A stretch of DNA of 64,000 bases, taken from Cannabis sativa (lineage: Eukaryota > Streptophyta > Magnoliopsida > Rosales > Cannabaceae). The position numbers and the translations under genes are program-made. The notes under the pieces were generated by a model. That model did no database searches. It was not told the origin of the DNA and worked only from the letters and a program-made list of their open reading frames with translations. This document shows positions 27,201 through 39,240 of this stretch, piece after piece (position 1 is the stretch's first letter; each line of letters starts with the position of its first letter). The stretch spans positions 91,770,027 to 91,834,026 of the forward strand of contig NC_083602.1 of assembly GCF_029168945.1 (NCBI RefSeq), in the 5' to 3' direction.

Positions 27201-30200
27201 GATCTCACTGTTCTGCTAATCCCATTAAGAATCATTTGAAAATACTATTTTCTTACATAAGAAAATGAACCCACTAGTCAGTACCATCAAAACTGTTCAA
27301 GGCAAGATAGCTCAAGCTTTAGGAATGAAAAATTTCTACTATAAATAATAGACAGCTACTCCGGATAAAAGGGTGTCCTAATTGCTAATATATAGAAAAA
27401 CTATAATAATATCACCAAAAATTAAAATATATTTACATGATTCATCAGCCTTTATTTAAAACAAGTACTTGAAATGAACAGCAAGAATATAAGTGGAGGC
27501 TTAGCAATCGTTACCATAACTCTCTTCTCTCTAAGGTAGTTAAAAGCTGCAAAAAGGTCATGCTCAGAGTAACGGCGAAGAATTTTTGCCAAGATATTGG
27601 GTACCGCTGATGCACTAGATGCACTCAAAAAAATAAGCTTAAACAGCTCTACAGCATTAGATATAGCCAATGATTTGTATACTTGTCTTCTGACTTTAAC
27701 CTCCCCAGAGTGTTGAGCCTGTAATCTTGGCATGGAACTCTGTTGTAGTTTTCCACCAAGGTTTTGGACATCCTCAGGAGTAGTAGCATCAGTTTTTTCT
27801 GACTCCGGAAAATCCTACAAGGAATAGTACTATACGTTATAGAAGACAATGCTGTCTACTCAAATACCATTTTATTTCAAACAACAAATATAAAATATTA
27901 AGTGTAAGAGATTGCATGTTAACATGTTTCTTGGCATTCATCTTTATATCTGACCGCTCCTCATATGTAGATCCAACTCTTTTTGAATCCCCAAGTTTAA
28001 CCATCTTGCAACGAAGAACCCCATCAAGAGCAGTTTTTAGACTACTGATATTGAAATCATCCCAGCCCTCTTCCTTAGCATGTTCATTTTTATCGATAAC
28101 TTTACCCGACGAACCTTCATCTTTTCCAAGTAGCACATACCGTTCACTGAGGATGTTACAAAGCTTCATTACAGCTTTTCTGAAATTGTCATCATGTCTG
28201 AGTATTGCCATTCTTCTACGGCAGGTACTTGGAGGTGCTGGAAGATCAGGAATTGATCCCCAAGATGCACGGTAATATTTTGCTCCAAGTGCAGCACGGT
28301 GTCTAGCATATTGGATCACCAATTGCCTGAAAGAAAAAAATGTGTAGAAGAAAATGAAATGACAATAGAACACATTTAATTTCTTCTTAGACAAATATAT
28401 TGCTTATCACAAGTTTACCCATTATTTATGTGTAGTTCTCGCCATTTTTTTTTATTATAATTATTGCTGAGTGGTATTAAAATTAAAATTCAGGGTTGGA
28501 AGTTCACATAATGTCCCCATGTTTTTAAAATGACTCGTCTGATAACTCTGCTAAATAATTCTCAAGTCTATAGTAATATCTCGTAATATGATTTACCTAT
28601 CAGCTTCGTCAGTCCATGAGAACCTTTTTTGTGGTGATGCCTTCATCTTCAAAATGTCTTCCCTAATGTTCATGTGATTTTCATCATCCAGAAAGCTTTC
28701 CTCATCAAACTCTCCAGCTACCCTGTCAACTTTCCTCACTTTCACTGACCTTCCATTAGATCTTTCAATAGGAATTTGATCATCCTTCATCACACGCTTC
28801 AAGTTCTTGGCAGGCTGACCCGATGACGTAACTCGACCAGAAGCCCACGATTGGGAACGGTATACCTGCAAAGGTATGGAAAAAGAAAATTATTATTGAA
28901 GAAAAAACTAGAAGCTATGCAAAGGACAAGGCAAGTCCCTTTGATGAGAACTTAAGTTGCAATAGAGTGAGGACACCATTTATTTACGATCATGTTCTTC
29001 TATCCAGTTTTAGTCCTTTCCTTCTTTTTTTTTTTTTTGAGTGAATAGTCCTTTCCTTCTTGACATAAACATTTTAATCTTTCCCTAATTGTGTACAAAA
29101 TTGGCCGTGGAATAAAATGTAGGATAAATGGATAACTTCATTAATTAGTTGTATACTTTTTCTATTTATTCATTGTAATTAGATCAAATAAAAAAAATTC
29201 AATACACAAACTTTTCAAGTAAGAAAGAAAAAAATCACTTCCATACATGCATACCTCATTAACAGCAGATCCAGGGAATGCATGTAAACCAGCTCTTGGA
29301 TCTGCAGCAGCATAGCAATCTTCTAAAGTTTTCCAATACTCATCAACAGCTTTTCTATTTGAGAGGACAAAGTCATGTCTGACTCGTGGACGGAGATCAG
29401 AAGGTCTAAAACTCCTCAACGTAATCGTGTCTTTTGAGATTGGCTCCTCAATGTAAGGCTTAAGCTCAAATGCATCAACTAAGACATTGGATCCATCTTC
29501 TGGATGTTCCTCATTTATTAATCGAATCAACTACATTAACAATTAGTATTAAGCAAGATAGTGGAATATAAAACATAAAAACTAAATAATGAAATTTCAA
29601 GGATGCAAAAGTAAGCGGGACAAGCTTTTCGGAAGAAAAAAATGTGGAGTTAGTTGATGAAGCAAAGCTTAGTTCGTAGGGCTGGGAATCGAACTTTAAG
29701 TGTACAAATATTATAATCTATATACAAATATTGATAAACTAGTAAAACATTCAAGAACGTTACGAATGATGGATGAGATGAAAAAACCTATGTTCTAACC
29801 AACCAACAATACCTTTAACCTTCGCAAGATATCGATGACCGATGAAAGCCTTTTTTTAGTTGAATGAGAATCCATCAAAGACTTGTACTCCTCAGCAGTA
29901 AGATCAGAGAGACACAACTCTCTCTTGCGCTTCTCAATCATATTTTCAATGTTTTCGGTAGATCCTACAACTTGTAAGAAAAGCTCAATGGGAATTGCCT
30001 TCATTGTTGCTTCAAGAGAAAACACTTTGCTGCAGCTGTAAGGATTCTGGAGCTTGTACGCATCTTTTTCGGATAATAAAACATCATTGGAACCTTGAGA
30101 TCCATAGAGGTGATCCCAGAAAAAACAATGCAGCAACTTTGCACGAATCATTTTTGCCAAAATGAAACCATTAGCACGCATAGCTTCTGATCTAGTGGGT

Positions 30201-33200
30201 CTGTTATCTGAACTGGCAAGTTTCTGAGTCCTTTGGACATCATTCAATACAGGAACAGATTTACTGTTCTTCGGTCGAGAAGAGCACTGGCCACGACTTT
30301 GAATCTCAAAGGATCTCAATTGATCGTGAATATTAGACACTAGTTCAGGAGACAAGCTTTTAACATCCAGCTCCGGGTGCAAGACCACCTTAGTAATGCG
30401 ATTACTGCTACAATTTGTGATAAAAGGAACCTTGATATCTATGCACTTGCAGAGCTTATCTTTTTGAAGTTCATTTAGAAGACTATTTATAGTTTTTCCA
30501 TCAGTTGTGCTACCTTTATCTTTTTCAAGACTCCTTATCCACTTACGAAGCTCACTTATTAGGATGAACTTCTCATTCTGGATAAGAAAACAAATATATA
30601 CATATATATTAATTATATAAACAAAGAAACACAGTTATTTTCAAGTGAAAATTTTCGGTTCAATGAAGAGACCTGTAACCGTTCAAGTACAATTTTCTTC
30701 CTCCATGCATTCTCCACAGTGAACGGTCGACCGGGATATCTCTGATTTGATTTCGAGCTGAGCGGCTTCAATGCAATGGAAGTTTCAGATGAAGCTAAAC
30801 TTGTTTCCATGTTCACCAAGTCAAGCCCAGTGTCAGAAAAGGTCTCTTTCGACTCAATGCGTATCACTTTAGAATCATTACAAAGAAGATTAGATTCAGT
30901 GGCATCCTGAAGGGAGCTGCTGGATGCATCAAAACTTGTCACTTTTTCAGGGCTAGAAATATGCTCTTTCGAAATTGAAGGCCCATACTCTGAATAGGTC
31001 TCAATAGGCCTCTCAGGAGCATCTAAATTGGCAATATCTACATTAGACATTCTATTGTCATTGACCATATTTGGTAACCTTGGTTCACCAGGAAATGCAT
31101 TAGATGATTGAAGATTGTGTCGCCCAGGTGCCCAAACTCGATATACTATACATTTTTTATGAGTTTCTGCTTGCAAGTCCATTCCAAATCTGGAGAACAT
31201 ACTGACAAGTCGATCGTGGTTCTTTTTATTGTCAATCCCAAGTCTCTTGCAAACCTGTTTGTCACAAATGCATTGATGGAATTAACAGTTGAAACGCATC
31301 ACTCATTTATATGCAACTTTAAAAAGAGGGTAAAGCTGTAGTAACAAAAGCCTCCTATAGAAAACCAAAAACCTAATACAATAAGTTAAATAAAAACAAC
31401 CACAATACACTAATGCACCAACCTCCATTACAGTCAAACCCTGAGAACCAGCAGCATCAATCAAATCATATATTTGATGCTCAATTGGGAGTTCTACAAG
31501 CTGGTCATTGACTTGACATTTCTTCCCGAACCTCACCTGTTCTTTCTTAAAATCATCATCTACACATTCAAGAGTTTTGGGGTCTAAACTCTGTGGAGCA
31601 AAACTCTTCAGTAAACGCAGGCAACGTTCAACCTGCCCAAAGTAGGAAAGAAAAATCATGCCATGACCTAAAAAATAACTAACTAAATGGCCCTTTTTTA
31701 TTGAAAAAACAAAAGATATATTAAGGTAAAAAAAGTGAACTTTGATAACTCAAATAATCACATGTATATATTTATAAAGGCAGACACTATAATGAATGGA
31801 GTGAACATCCAAGAGCATAAAAATAATTAATCACATATTCAAAGATCAAAAGTTATATAATAGCAATTAATTCCAATGTAACAGAAAGTTATTTTATCTA
31901 CATACATACAACATCTAAAGCAGCAGCTATATGGCTTATAATAAAAAAAAAATATAAGTGCAAAGAAAAGGGGGGAGAAAAGTTATAGACTGGTATTAAG
32001 TCAGTAACACAAGGATTCTGAATTCAAATTAGGATGCAAATTTACTACAAATAAAATCAGCAATTTTGATTTTTATTCGAGAATTCACTTAGTATGTAAC
32101 TATAAGAAAAAATAGTAAATGAAACATAAAAATACCTTCCCGTTTACTTTAGCATCAAACTCCTCCACAATATGGCCATCTATCAACCTGGAACGTATCT
32201 GGTAGCATAAATTGCGATTAGAATATCTGAAAAGGCCATAGTAAAAGTAAGGCGAAGACTTTTAATTTTAGCATGATAACATCAAATCCTTAATCATTTA
32301 CCTTCCTCCACTCCCTATGACGAGCCCTTGTTCCAATATACCTGAACTCCTTCTTTATATCTGAAACAACAAGAACCTTTCAACAGAAAATGTCATGGTC
32401 AGGAAAAGGAAAAATAGAGAAGCTCCTTAAGAAATTCCAACAAGGTTGACTGACCTTGCCAGTTGCTTTTTCAAGTTTATCGCATACTGCCTTCATTTCT
32501 GGAAGATAATCCTTTACCAAAACATCCTCTCTGCCTTCCAAATCATTTACATTACTACCAAAGCTCTCAGTACTTGGTTCCCCCTTAATGATCTCAATTT
32601 TTTGCTGTGAGCCTAAATGCTTCGCGTAGCGAGATAAGTAGACTAAATTGGTTGTCACGCTTGGAATGCTTCTTATTGCCTCTCCTTCATCATCATCATC
32701 GCCAGCTTTTAGTGTCTTCACAACAGCAGATTGCCTCACGATTAATCCTTGACATTCAAGGCTCCTCATTACATAGAATAAGTTTTTTCCTTTAACGCCA
32801 AGCTCTTTGCCAAGTTGATTTTGTGTAATTCCATTTTCCCTACAAGAGCACATGATTCTCAAAATTAGTCGTTTGCATCACTTTGCATATTTGTTTGTAT
32901 ATGCGCACACACACATGTGCAATAGAAAATGATGAACCATAATGTTAGGCCTCAATATATGCTCACACAACAAATCAGTTAGAGAGTTAGTACAGTTTAA
33001 ATTCCTATACAGCTGGTTGTATTGCTAGTTAGTTAGAAATTTTTTATTCTTTTCAATTAGTGGCTGTGTCTATATAAAGGCTAGTCCTATATTCCTAGAG
33101 GTATCAGTAAGAATTTGTGTTAAAGAAAGTGAAATACTTTCTACGGAGAATACCAAACTGTCTCGAAAAGTTGGGAACTTTGTAACTCTTTCTTTGATAT

Positions 33201-34612
33201 TGATAAAATGCCTATTTTCTAATTCGTTTTGAGAGCTGAATGGGAACAATAATGTATCACATAAGCATAACAAACAAAACATCATTCTAACTTATGGACA
33301 TGTTCAACATCAAATAGAATAGAAACTTAGTGCATGTACAAGCAATTATTGATCATCATTCATTGTAGCTTGTCAAATTCTTGTGTGGAAACTAAGAAAT
33401 CAATAATCATCCAGAACAAAAATGATCACCAAATACTTAACTCACCTCACCACTTAAACACTTGCTCACTCCATTCATTAAGCAAACACCAATTTAAAGT
33501 TGATTGACAAGAAATTTAAGTTTCAAAGCATAAGAAAGATACAATCTTGGATTTAAGAATCGAATAATTAACTACATTAAGAAATCATTCACCTAACTTG
33601 TCAAATTCTTGTGTGGAAATAAAGAAATCAATCATCCAACACAATTACACCACCAATTAACAAAAATGATCACCAAATACTTCACTCACCTCACCACTTA
33701 AACACTTAACAAATTTCCCAAACTAACAACATGAAAATATTCAATTAGCAAACTAACAACATTAACTTTACACTATTTGAATAGTCATTTTATAGTCGCA
33801 TAGTATAATTTTTTATTACTTCTGTGACCAAACATGGTTATTTTGCAAATAAAACTTTTAGAACGTATTTGGAAAGCCAAGAAGAAATTAGAATTGGTTG
33901 AATTGAAGATAATTACACAATTTTACGAATATGTCTGACCACATAATTACACTGGAGCCCAATTCTCATGCCCCATATTAATTAGGTGTAATTACTTAAA
34001 ACTTTTCATTTTAAATATTAAGTATATTTTCTTGTGTAATATCTAACTATTTTTAGCTAATAAAAAAACTCATCCATTTTTACAAAACACTAGCTCACTT
34101 CATTCATTCATTAAGCAAAACACAAATTCAAAGTTGATTGAGCAACCAATAATCAATAAACTGCAACGAATACAAGAAATTTAAGTTTTTCAAATTCATA
34201 AGCAATTTAAGAATAAATCAAACCTGGCAAGGGCGAGGAGGTGTAAGGTGCGGCGTTGATGATGAGAAATCGAAGCATTGAAAGATTGGACATTGTAAAG
34301 ACCCAAAAAGTTATCCCTAAGATGTTGTTTCGCGACTATCTTCAAATTCATAGCTTCGGCTGCTTCGAAAGACTGAATGGAGGGGTCGGAAGAGGTAAAG
34401 ACGGATTGAATGTGATGAGCAGCATGAAATTGGAGAGTGGGGATTGTAAGAAGAGCGGTCCATAAGGCTTGCTTGATGTTGATGAGGCCAGATGATGCAG
34501 AGGAATGAGGAGAAGTAAGGATTGAGAAGAGCGTGGGAAGAGTGACTCCGTCTTCGCCATGGGAGCAGATTTCTTCGAGCGCCATGGATATCATCATGGG
34601 TTCCATACCCAT
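24272..34612 (-). CDS. GTF3C1: TFIIIC large subunit, B-block-binding protein
   Basis: The largest DNA-binding subunit of TFIIIC, which recognises the B box of tRNA-type genes and recruits TFIIIB and RNA polymerase III. The 16 minus-strand exons are 34612-34224, 32839-32455, 32376-32302, 32198-32136, 31632-31423, 31254-30673, 30577-29813, 29530-29255, 28865-28597, 28326-27924, 27814-27515, 26929-26146, 26048-25990, 25807-25379, 24687-24649 and 24466-24272. They total 5223 nt and encode 1740 aa, slightly shorter than the Arabidopsis protein as I remember it. The start MGMEPMMISMALEEICSHGE was chosen by family resemblance. An in-frame ATG lies two codons later and others lie upstream. The winged-helix B-block domain (NGITQNQLGKELGVKGKNLF) is at about residues 118-165. 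Intron 2 uses the acceptor TGAAAG/GTTCTT, which keeps VLVVSDIKKEF in frame. Confidence 0.93.
24890..25090. mobile_element. Probable MITE inside TFIIIC intron 14
   Basis: GGAGTGTTTGGTTATGGGG at the left faces the inverse of AAGGTGTTTGGTGTAAGGG at the right. The NNGTGTTTGG ends are common in plant MITEs. No convincing target duplication is visible. Confidence 0.4.
32943..33259 (+). mobile_element. Solo LTR in TFIIIC intron 1
   Basis: A 317-bp segment begins TGTTAGGCC and ends GTATCA, so it has TG...CA ends. It is flanked by the identical 5-bp sequence CATAA at 32938-32942 and 33260-33264. Inside is a TATA-like CTATATAAAGG near 33070. No internal domain remains, as expected after LTR-LTR recombination. 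It is antisense to the host gene. The reading frames inside it are not genes. Confidence 0.62.
33366..34190. repeat. Locally duplicated segments in TFIIIC intron 1
   Basis: CTTGTCAAATTCTTGTGTGG recurs about 228 bp apart (near 33369 and 33597), each time followed by the AAAAATGATCACCAAATACTT block. A CATTCATTAAGCAAA block near 33472 recurs near 34105 with the same AAAGTTGATTGA follower. This is non-coding intron sequence. Confidence 0.55.
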
Positions 34613-34859
34613 TGAAGGTTGAAGCTCTCGGAGCATGCAATGCACGCCGAGAAAATCAAGAAAGAGTTTAAGCAAAATCAAATTAGCTTTTATATTTAAA
34701 AAGAAAAATAGAAATATATATAATATTTTAATAAAATAAAATAGAATTTTTTTTATTTTTACACTTTAATTTTTTTTTTTTTATTATTATTACAAAATTT
34801 ACATTGAAATCTATATAGCAATTAATGAAATAACTTAAATTTTAAAAAAATATATAAAA

Positions 34860-35150
34860 AAAAAATAACAAAAAAAATTACAAAAATACAATTCGTATAA
34901 AACTTTCAATATTTTTACGGTTTTTTTATGTATTTTTAAGTTGTATACTTATTATTTTGTTGTTTATTTTATTATTTGTATATTATTTTTTATGTTATTT
35001 TGATATCGTTTTTTTGTTATTTTTATGTAATTTTTTTATTTTTTTGTGTTTTTATAAAATACCGTAAAAATATTAAAAAAAAAAAAACTTTGTACGTAAG
35101 AAAGTGAAATTTTACAAAAGTTAGTGTTTTACGTAATTATCCTATCTTTT
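34860..35150. repeat. Dispersed AT-rich foldback repeat, copy 1 of 3
   Basis: AAAATACAATTCGTA...AATATTTTTACGG at the left is mirrored by TAAAATACCGTAAAAATATT at the right. The T-rich middle is made of TTATTTTxATGTTATT words. Related copies lie at 37735-38010 and 53935-54235. Confidence 0.5.
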
Positions 35151-35845
35151 AGAGTAAATCGTGGATAAGTATCTAAAATTTCAAATTTATAAGTGATGTA
35201 AAATCAATATTTATTTTTAGCGGTATAAGTAACTAATATAACACAAAATATAGATCATTGAGTCTAGTTATATTTTTGTTATAAGTTGTTGTACTCAAAC
35301 AACTCTTTTTCAAGCTCTATATATAAAGAGCCATTATATATTGTCAATTTCTCGAATCAATAAATTTTTCTCTCTCTGAAACTAATATGATATCAGACGC
35401 ATACAATTAAAGCTTCAAGAAATCAAATTGCAGCTCTAAGATTCTTTCAATGGCGAGAACTCGAGCCACCACTTTAGCTACCACCACTGATAATGATCCT
35501 CCAGTAATCGATGCACCTCTAGTTCCGCCGCAATCTCAAATTTCTACAGATACTTAAGTTTGAACTGATCATGTTCCTCTAATTCTCAATCCTATCCCAA
35601 ATACTTGTCCAGCTACGATTGATCATCCTGCATATAAGGATATTCGATCACCTTACAACAGAAACATATAGTATTCGTGACTTCTAAATGTTATTTTAAT
35701 AAATTTAAAATAAAATTTTTACTGATAAAACTAAAAGAAAATTATAATTTTACATGCATTAGGTACTCATGCCGCTAAAAATAAACATTGAATTTGTGTT
35801 GTTTACAAACTTAAGACGTTGAGTACTTATACTGTTTTTTACTCT
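35151..35845. mobile_element. Foldback element enclosing a Copia leader fragment
   Basis: The left end AGAGTAAATCGTGGATAAGT pairs with the inverted right end at about 35845. The arms of about 85 bp share TTTATTTTTAGCGG. Between them lies a decayed LTR retrotransposon piece: an LTR-end-like segment (about 35270-35385), a primer-binding-site-like TGATATCAGACGC (35388-35400) and a gag-like start codon at 35450. Confidence 0.55.
35450..35557 (+). pseudogene. Copia-type gag N-terminal remnant
   Basis: A 35-codon frame begins MARTRATTLATTTDNDPP and stops at 35555-35557. Similar proline-rich sequence ending in HPAYKDIRSP continues past the stop. Its position about 50 bp after a degenerate initiator-tRNA binding site fits the start of gag. 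No protease, integrase or reverse transcriptase follows. Confidence 0.45.
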
Positions 35846-36426
35846 TATTTTCATTAAAGAAATGTGACAATTTGTGTTGTGATATTTTTAATTAATCAAA
35901 AAGAAAATTATAGCTTTTTTTTTAGAGAAAATTATAGCTTATTTAATCACGTTTAGATTAGTGTTCAACAAAAATTGAACGTTCAATAAAATTGAATGAG
36001 AAATCAAAGGAAAAAAAAAAAGATTATTAGCACTTTAGGCTTCGATTATTAGCTAATAACTAGGACTTATTTAGCTCCGTCGAAGCTCAAAAACTCATTT
36101 CTCTTCTCTTCCCTTTCACTTTCATAACCTTCTCTCTCTAAAAACCACCATTCTTTCTAATGTCTTCCTCCCATATTCTCCATTTAGCTTAATTTTTCCT
36201 CTTTATTTGAAAAAAAAGAGTTCACATTTCATAGTCGAAAAATACATCTAAATTACAAAAATTAGTTTATACAATATTTTTTACGGTAAAAGTTGTGCAG
36301 TTTTAAGGTGTGGTCACCTATGAGACAGAACCACTCTCGCTAAGTGTTGTAGCAAGTCCGACCCCAAGCTAAGATAGACTAAACTTAAAAAAAAATTGAT
36401 CCATATGAACTTTAAGTTAAAAAGAA

Positions 36427-36866
36427 GGAATATTGGCGGCTAAACCACATGAACTTTACGGTTTGTAACAGTTAACCACAAAAATCGAAATTTTGGCAAC
36501 ATAACTACCTAAATCCTTGTTCCGTTTTGCTCTGCACCCCTCCGTCCGAAAATCACAGTTAAGTGTCACAGTGAACTGTCCACGTGTACACACTTAAGTT
36601 TTTAGTGGTCCACGTAATATTAATTTTTAAAAATAATTATAAATATTTAAAAAAAATTAAAAAATCAAAAAGAAAAAAAATATATTTTCTTTTCTTTTTT
36701 TTTCTTTTCCTTTTCTTTTTTTTTAAAAAAATTATAAAAAAAAAAATCTTTTATTTTCTTTTTTTTTTTCCTTCTCCTTTTTCTTTCCTTCTTCTCTTCT
36801 CTTCCTCATGGAGGCTTGTCAACTTGAATGAATCTCTTCTCTTCCTCTTCTTCCTCCTCCTCTTCT

Positions 36867-36897
<31 letters not shown>

Positions 36898-37148
36898 GAT
36901 TTTTTTAACTTTTTTAAATATTTATAATTATTTTTTAAAATTAATATTACGTGGACCACTAAAAACTTGCCACGTGTACAAGTGTGTACACGTAGACAGT
37001 CCACCGTGACACTTAACTTTGATTTTTGGACGAAGGGGTGCAGAGCAAAACGGAACCAGAGTTTAGGTAGTTATGCCGCCAAAATTTCGGTTTTTGTGGT
37101 TAACTGTTACAAACCGTAAAGTTCAGGTGGTTTAGCCACCAATATCCC
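36427..37148. mobile_element. Mutator-like non-autonomous element with long TIRs
   Basis: Ends GGAATATTGGCGGCTAAACC and the inverse of GGGATATTGGTGGCTAAACC start inverted repeats of about 240 bp. The perfect 9-bp duplication TAAAAAGAA flanks it at 36418-36426 and 37149-37157. The 9-bp duplication and GG-start ends fit the Mutator superfamily. Each arm carries a CCACGTGTACA (ACGT-core) motif. The centre is poly-pyrimidine, and the 141-codon frame across it is low-complexity and not a gene. Confidence 0.85.
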
Positions 37149-37387
37149 TAAAAAGAAATAGTTGTGTATTTAGTAAAGTAGGCCAAAGTGAAATACTCAA
37201 AAATTGGCTAAGTTAAGCCCTCCCATTACACAACTCACTTTATTTAGGGATTATCTTATAAAAATAATAAGAAAATTACAAAAATTAGGTAAATACACAA
37301 CAATTTTTCTTCAAGTTTTATTAAAAATGATTGGGCCCGCAATTTTTCAAGGAGCCGGCCCTCTGTTGTGGTACTTGCATTTTAAGT

Positions 37388-37677
37388 GGGAAACTTACAA
37401 AAATACTGGAATTTGGGTTAACTTTTACAAAAATACTGTCACACGGAAATCTTTTCAAAAATACTGTGTTTTTATAGAACACCAGTAAAACACAAAGCAC
37501 GACAACTCAAAACAACAGTAGAACACTAGTAAAACACCAGTAGAACACCAGTGAAAACTTAACACAGTATACTGTAGTATGAAACTTATAAAAAAAAACA
37601 GTAAAAAAGTAAAAAATACCGACTGGCAGTATTTTTGTAAAATAATAGTAAAAGTTAGTATACTATGTAAATTTCCC
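37388..37677. mobile_element. 290-bp GGGAAA-family MITE
   Basis: Left end GGGAAACTTACAAAAATACTG; right end inverted GGGAAATTTACATAGTATACT. The flanks TTTTAAGT (37380-37387) and TTTTAAAT (37678-37685) match at 7 of 8 positions. The middle has short repeats of AACACCAGTAG. The larger element at 55698-57266 shares the ends. Confidence 0.72.
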
Positions 37678-37734
37678 TTTTAAATTGGTGAAATCAAAGG
37701 TGGTAAGGACCAGAACCAATACATTGTTGGATTT

Positions 37735-38010
37735 TTAGTAAAAACAACAAAAAAAAAAAAATATTACACAAATATAGTTAGTACGAAATTTTAATTAAAT
37801 ATTTTTACGATTTTTAGTGCCTGACCGAATGTAACTTTATTTTTTATTAATTTCTGTTATTGTTTTGATGTTATTTTCTTATTATTTTTATGTAGTTTTT
37901 ATAAAATATTATAAAAATATATAAAAAATTATTTGAACTTAAAAATATAAATTTTTTACAAAATATAATGTTTTATATAATTATTCCTTTTTAATGACCT
38001 TCAATAATTG
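37735..38010. repeat. Dispersed AT-rich foldback repeat, copy 2 of 3
   Basis: Starts AAATATTACACAAATATAGT and ends in the TTACAAAATATAATGTTTTA block, with the same TTATTTTTATGTAGTTTTTA middle as 34860-35150 and 53935-54235. Confidence 0.45.
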
Positions 38011-38073
38011 AAGTATTGAACTCTTTTATATTTATCATAATCCAATGTTTTTATTTTTTTTACCAAATATAAC

Positions 38074-38320
38074 ATAGTACATTACAAAAAAAAAAAAAAA
38101 ACTACTTTATTGTGACGAAATATGACTTTTAGTAATAATAAGTTACTTGTGACTAAAAGTTTAAAACATAGTATTTAGATACAAATTGTCACTAATTTAA
38201 TTTTAGTCACAACAAGCATTATGACTACAAAAATATTTAGTCATAACAAATTATAATTTTAGGTGCTTATGTCATTATTTATCATCATAATATTTTCATA
38301 ATTTCCCTAAAATTAAGTTG
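38074..38320 (+). mobile_element. CACTA-like terminal fragment
   Basis: A CATTACAAAAAAAA start is followed by direct and inverted copies of TTAGTCACAA and TTGTGACTAAAA. Sub-terminal repeats of this kind are typical of plant CACTA elements. The opposite end was not found. Confidence 0.4.
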
Positions 38321-38343
38321 TGATCAATGAAAGGGAACGAGGA

Positions 38344-38530
38344 TATAAATGCTAAAAGGTACTAGTAATGTTTAGCACCCTCTTACATGTCAATATTGTT
38401 ATTGGTTCAACTAAGTATCATATCTCATATAATTTAATATAATAATTTTTAGAGAGTATTGATAGTCAATCATAAAGCGACACCTCTAAAAAGTACTAAA
38501 CACTAATAGTGTCCAATAGCAACAATGCTC
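38344..38530. repeat. Dispersed MITE-like repeat
   Basis: AAAAGGTACTAGTAATGTTTAG at the left is matched on the opposite strand by AACATTATTGGTACCTTTTAAT at 54780-54806, so a relative lies at about 54640-54812. Ends are not resolved. Confidence 0.35.
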
Positions 38531-39056
38531 AAACTATAATTAAGAAGTTTGGTACAACCAATTAGATAAAAAGCATGATTTTCAAATTCAATTAGTTGCA
38601 TTGTTTTGTGTTTATGAGAATGATGATGATGATGACATATCACATATATATTCTTTAAATTCTATTGTTGAACATTCCTTTTTGTCTTGTACGTACAAAA
38701 ACTACAAGAAAGAATGACACTAAATTGGAAATGCAAATTCAAATGAACTATGATAACAAATTAATAACCTTTTTCATTATGTTTTCTTGTTGTGGTGATG
38801 ATATATACATCTTAGGTACTATTCATCATTACATTACAGAAAAAAAATATAGAAAAGAATTAATGGTGTGATGATATCATCATATAAACTTAGAACAAAG
38901 TGTCAAAATTATTACCATGCAGTGAGTGAGTGAGTTGGTTCTGTCTTCTGTTCCATTGATAGTTTTCTTTTTGGTAAAAAAAAAGAGTGTTTTCAATTTC
39001 AACATTTTCAACCACCACATGCTGGCCTAATGGTGGTATCTTTTGCTTTGTACTAT

Positions 39057-39240
39057 TTTTTTTTGAAAGAAATGTTCATTCAATAGAAAAAATTAAATTT
39101 CACGGTCATTACAAAAGAGGTTCATAGGAATAGACAAAATAGCTAATCGCCCAAATCGGTTATGGACAAAAGCTCACTTAGCTACGTTATGGGCTACAAA
39201 ATTACAAGTTCTTACAGTAATACAGAATAAACGGCCAACA
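39057..39240 (-). mobile_element. 5'-truncated LINE tail with RNase H end
   Basis: On the minus strand NFVAHNVAK is followed by an in-frame stop and then AFVHNRFGRLAILSIP, down to a stop at about 39096. A T-run at 39057-39064 represents the poly-A tail. The order matches the end of plant L1-type ORF2 (RNase H C-terminus, then 3' UTR and poly-A). Confidence 0.55.

Noticed and set aside
29680..29700. GGGAATCGAACTTT as a tRNA T-loop on the minus strand
   Set aside because: No matching A box, acceptor stem or anticodon arm could be found around it.
33070..33285. 71-codon frame in TFIIIC intron 1
   Set aside because: It lies almost entirely within the solo LTR and has no recognisable domain.
36584..37009. 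141-codon frame rich in F, L and K
   Set aside because: It runs through the poly-pyrimidine core and arms of the Mutator-like element. It is low-complexity with no domain.
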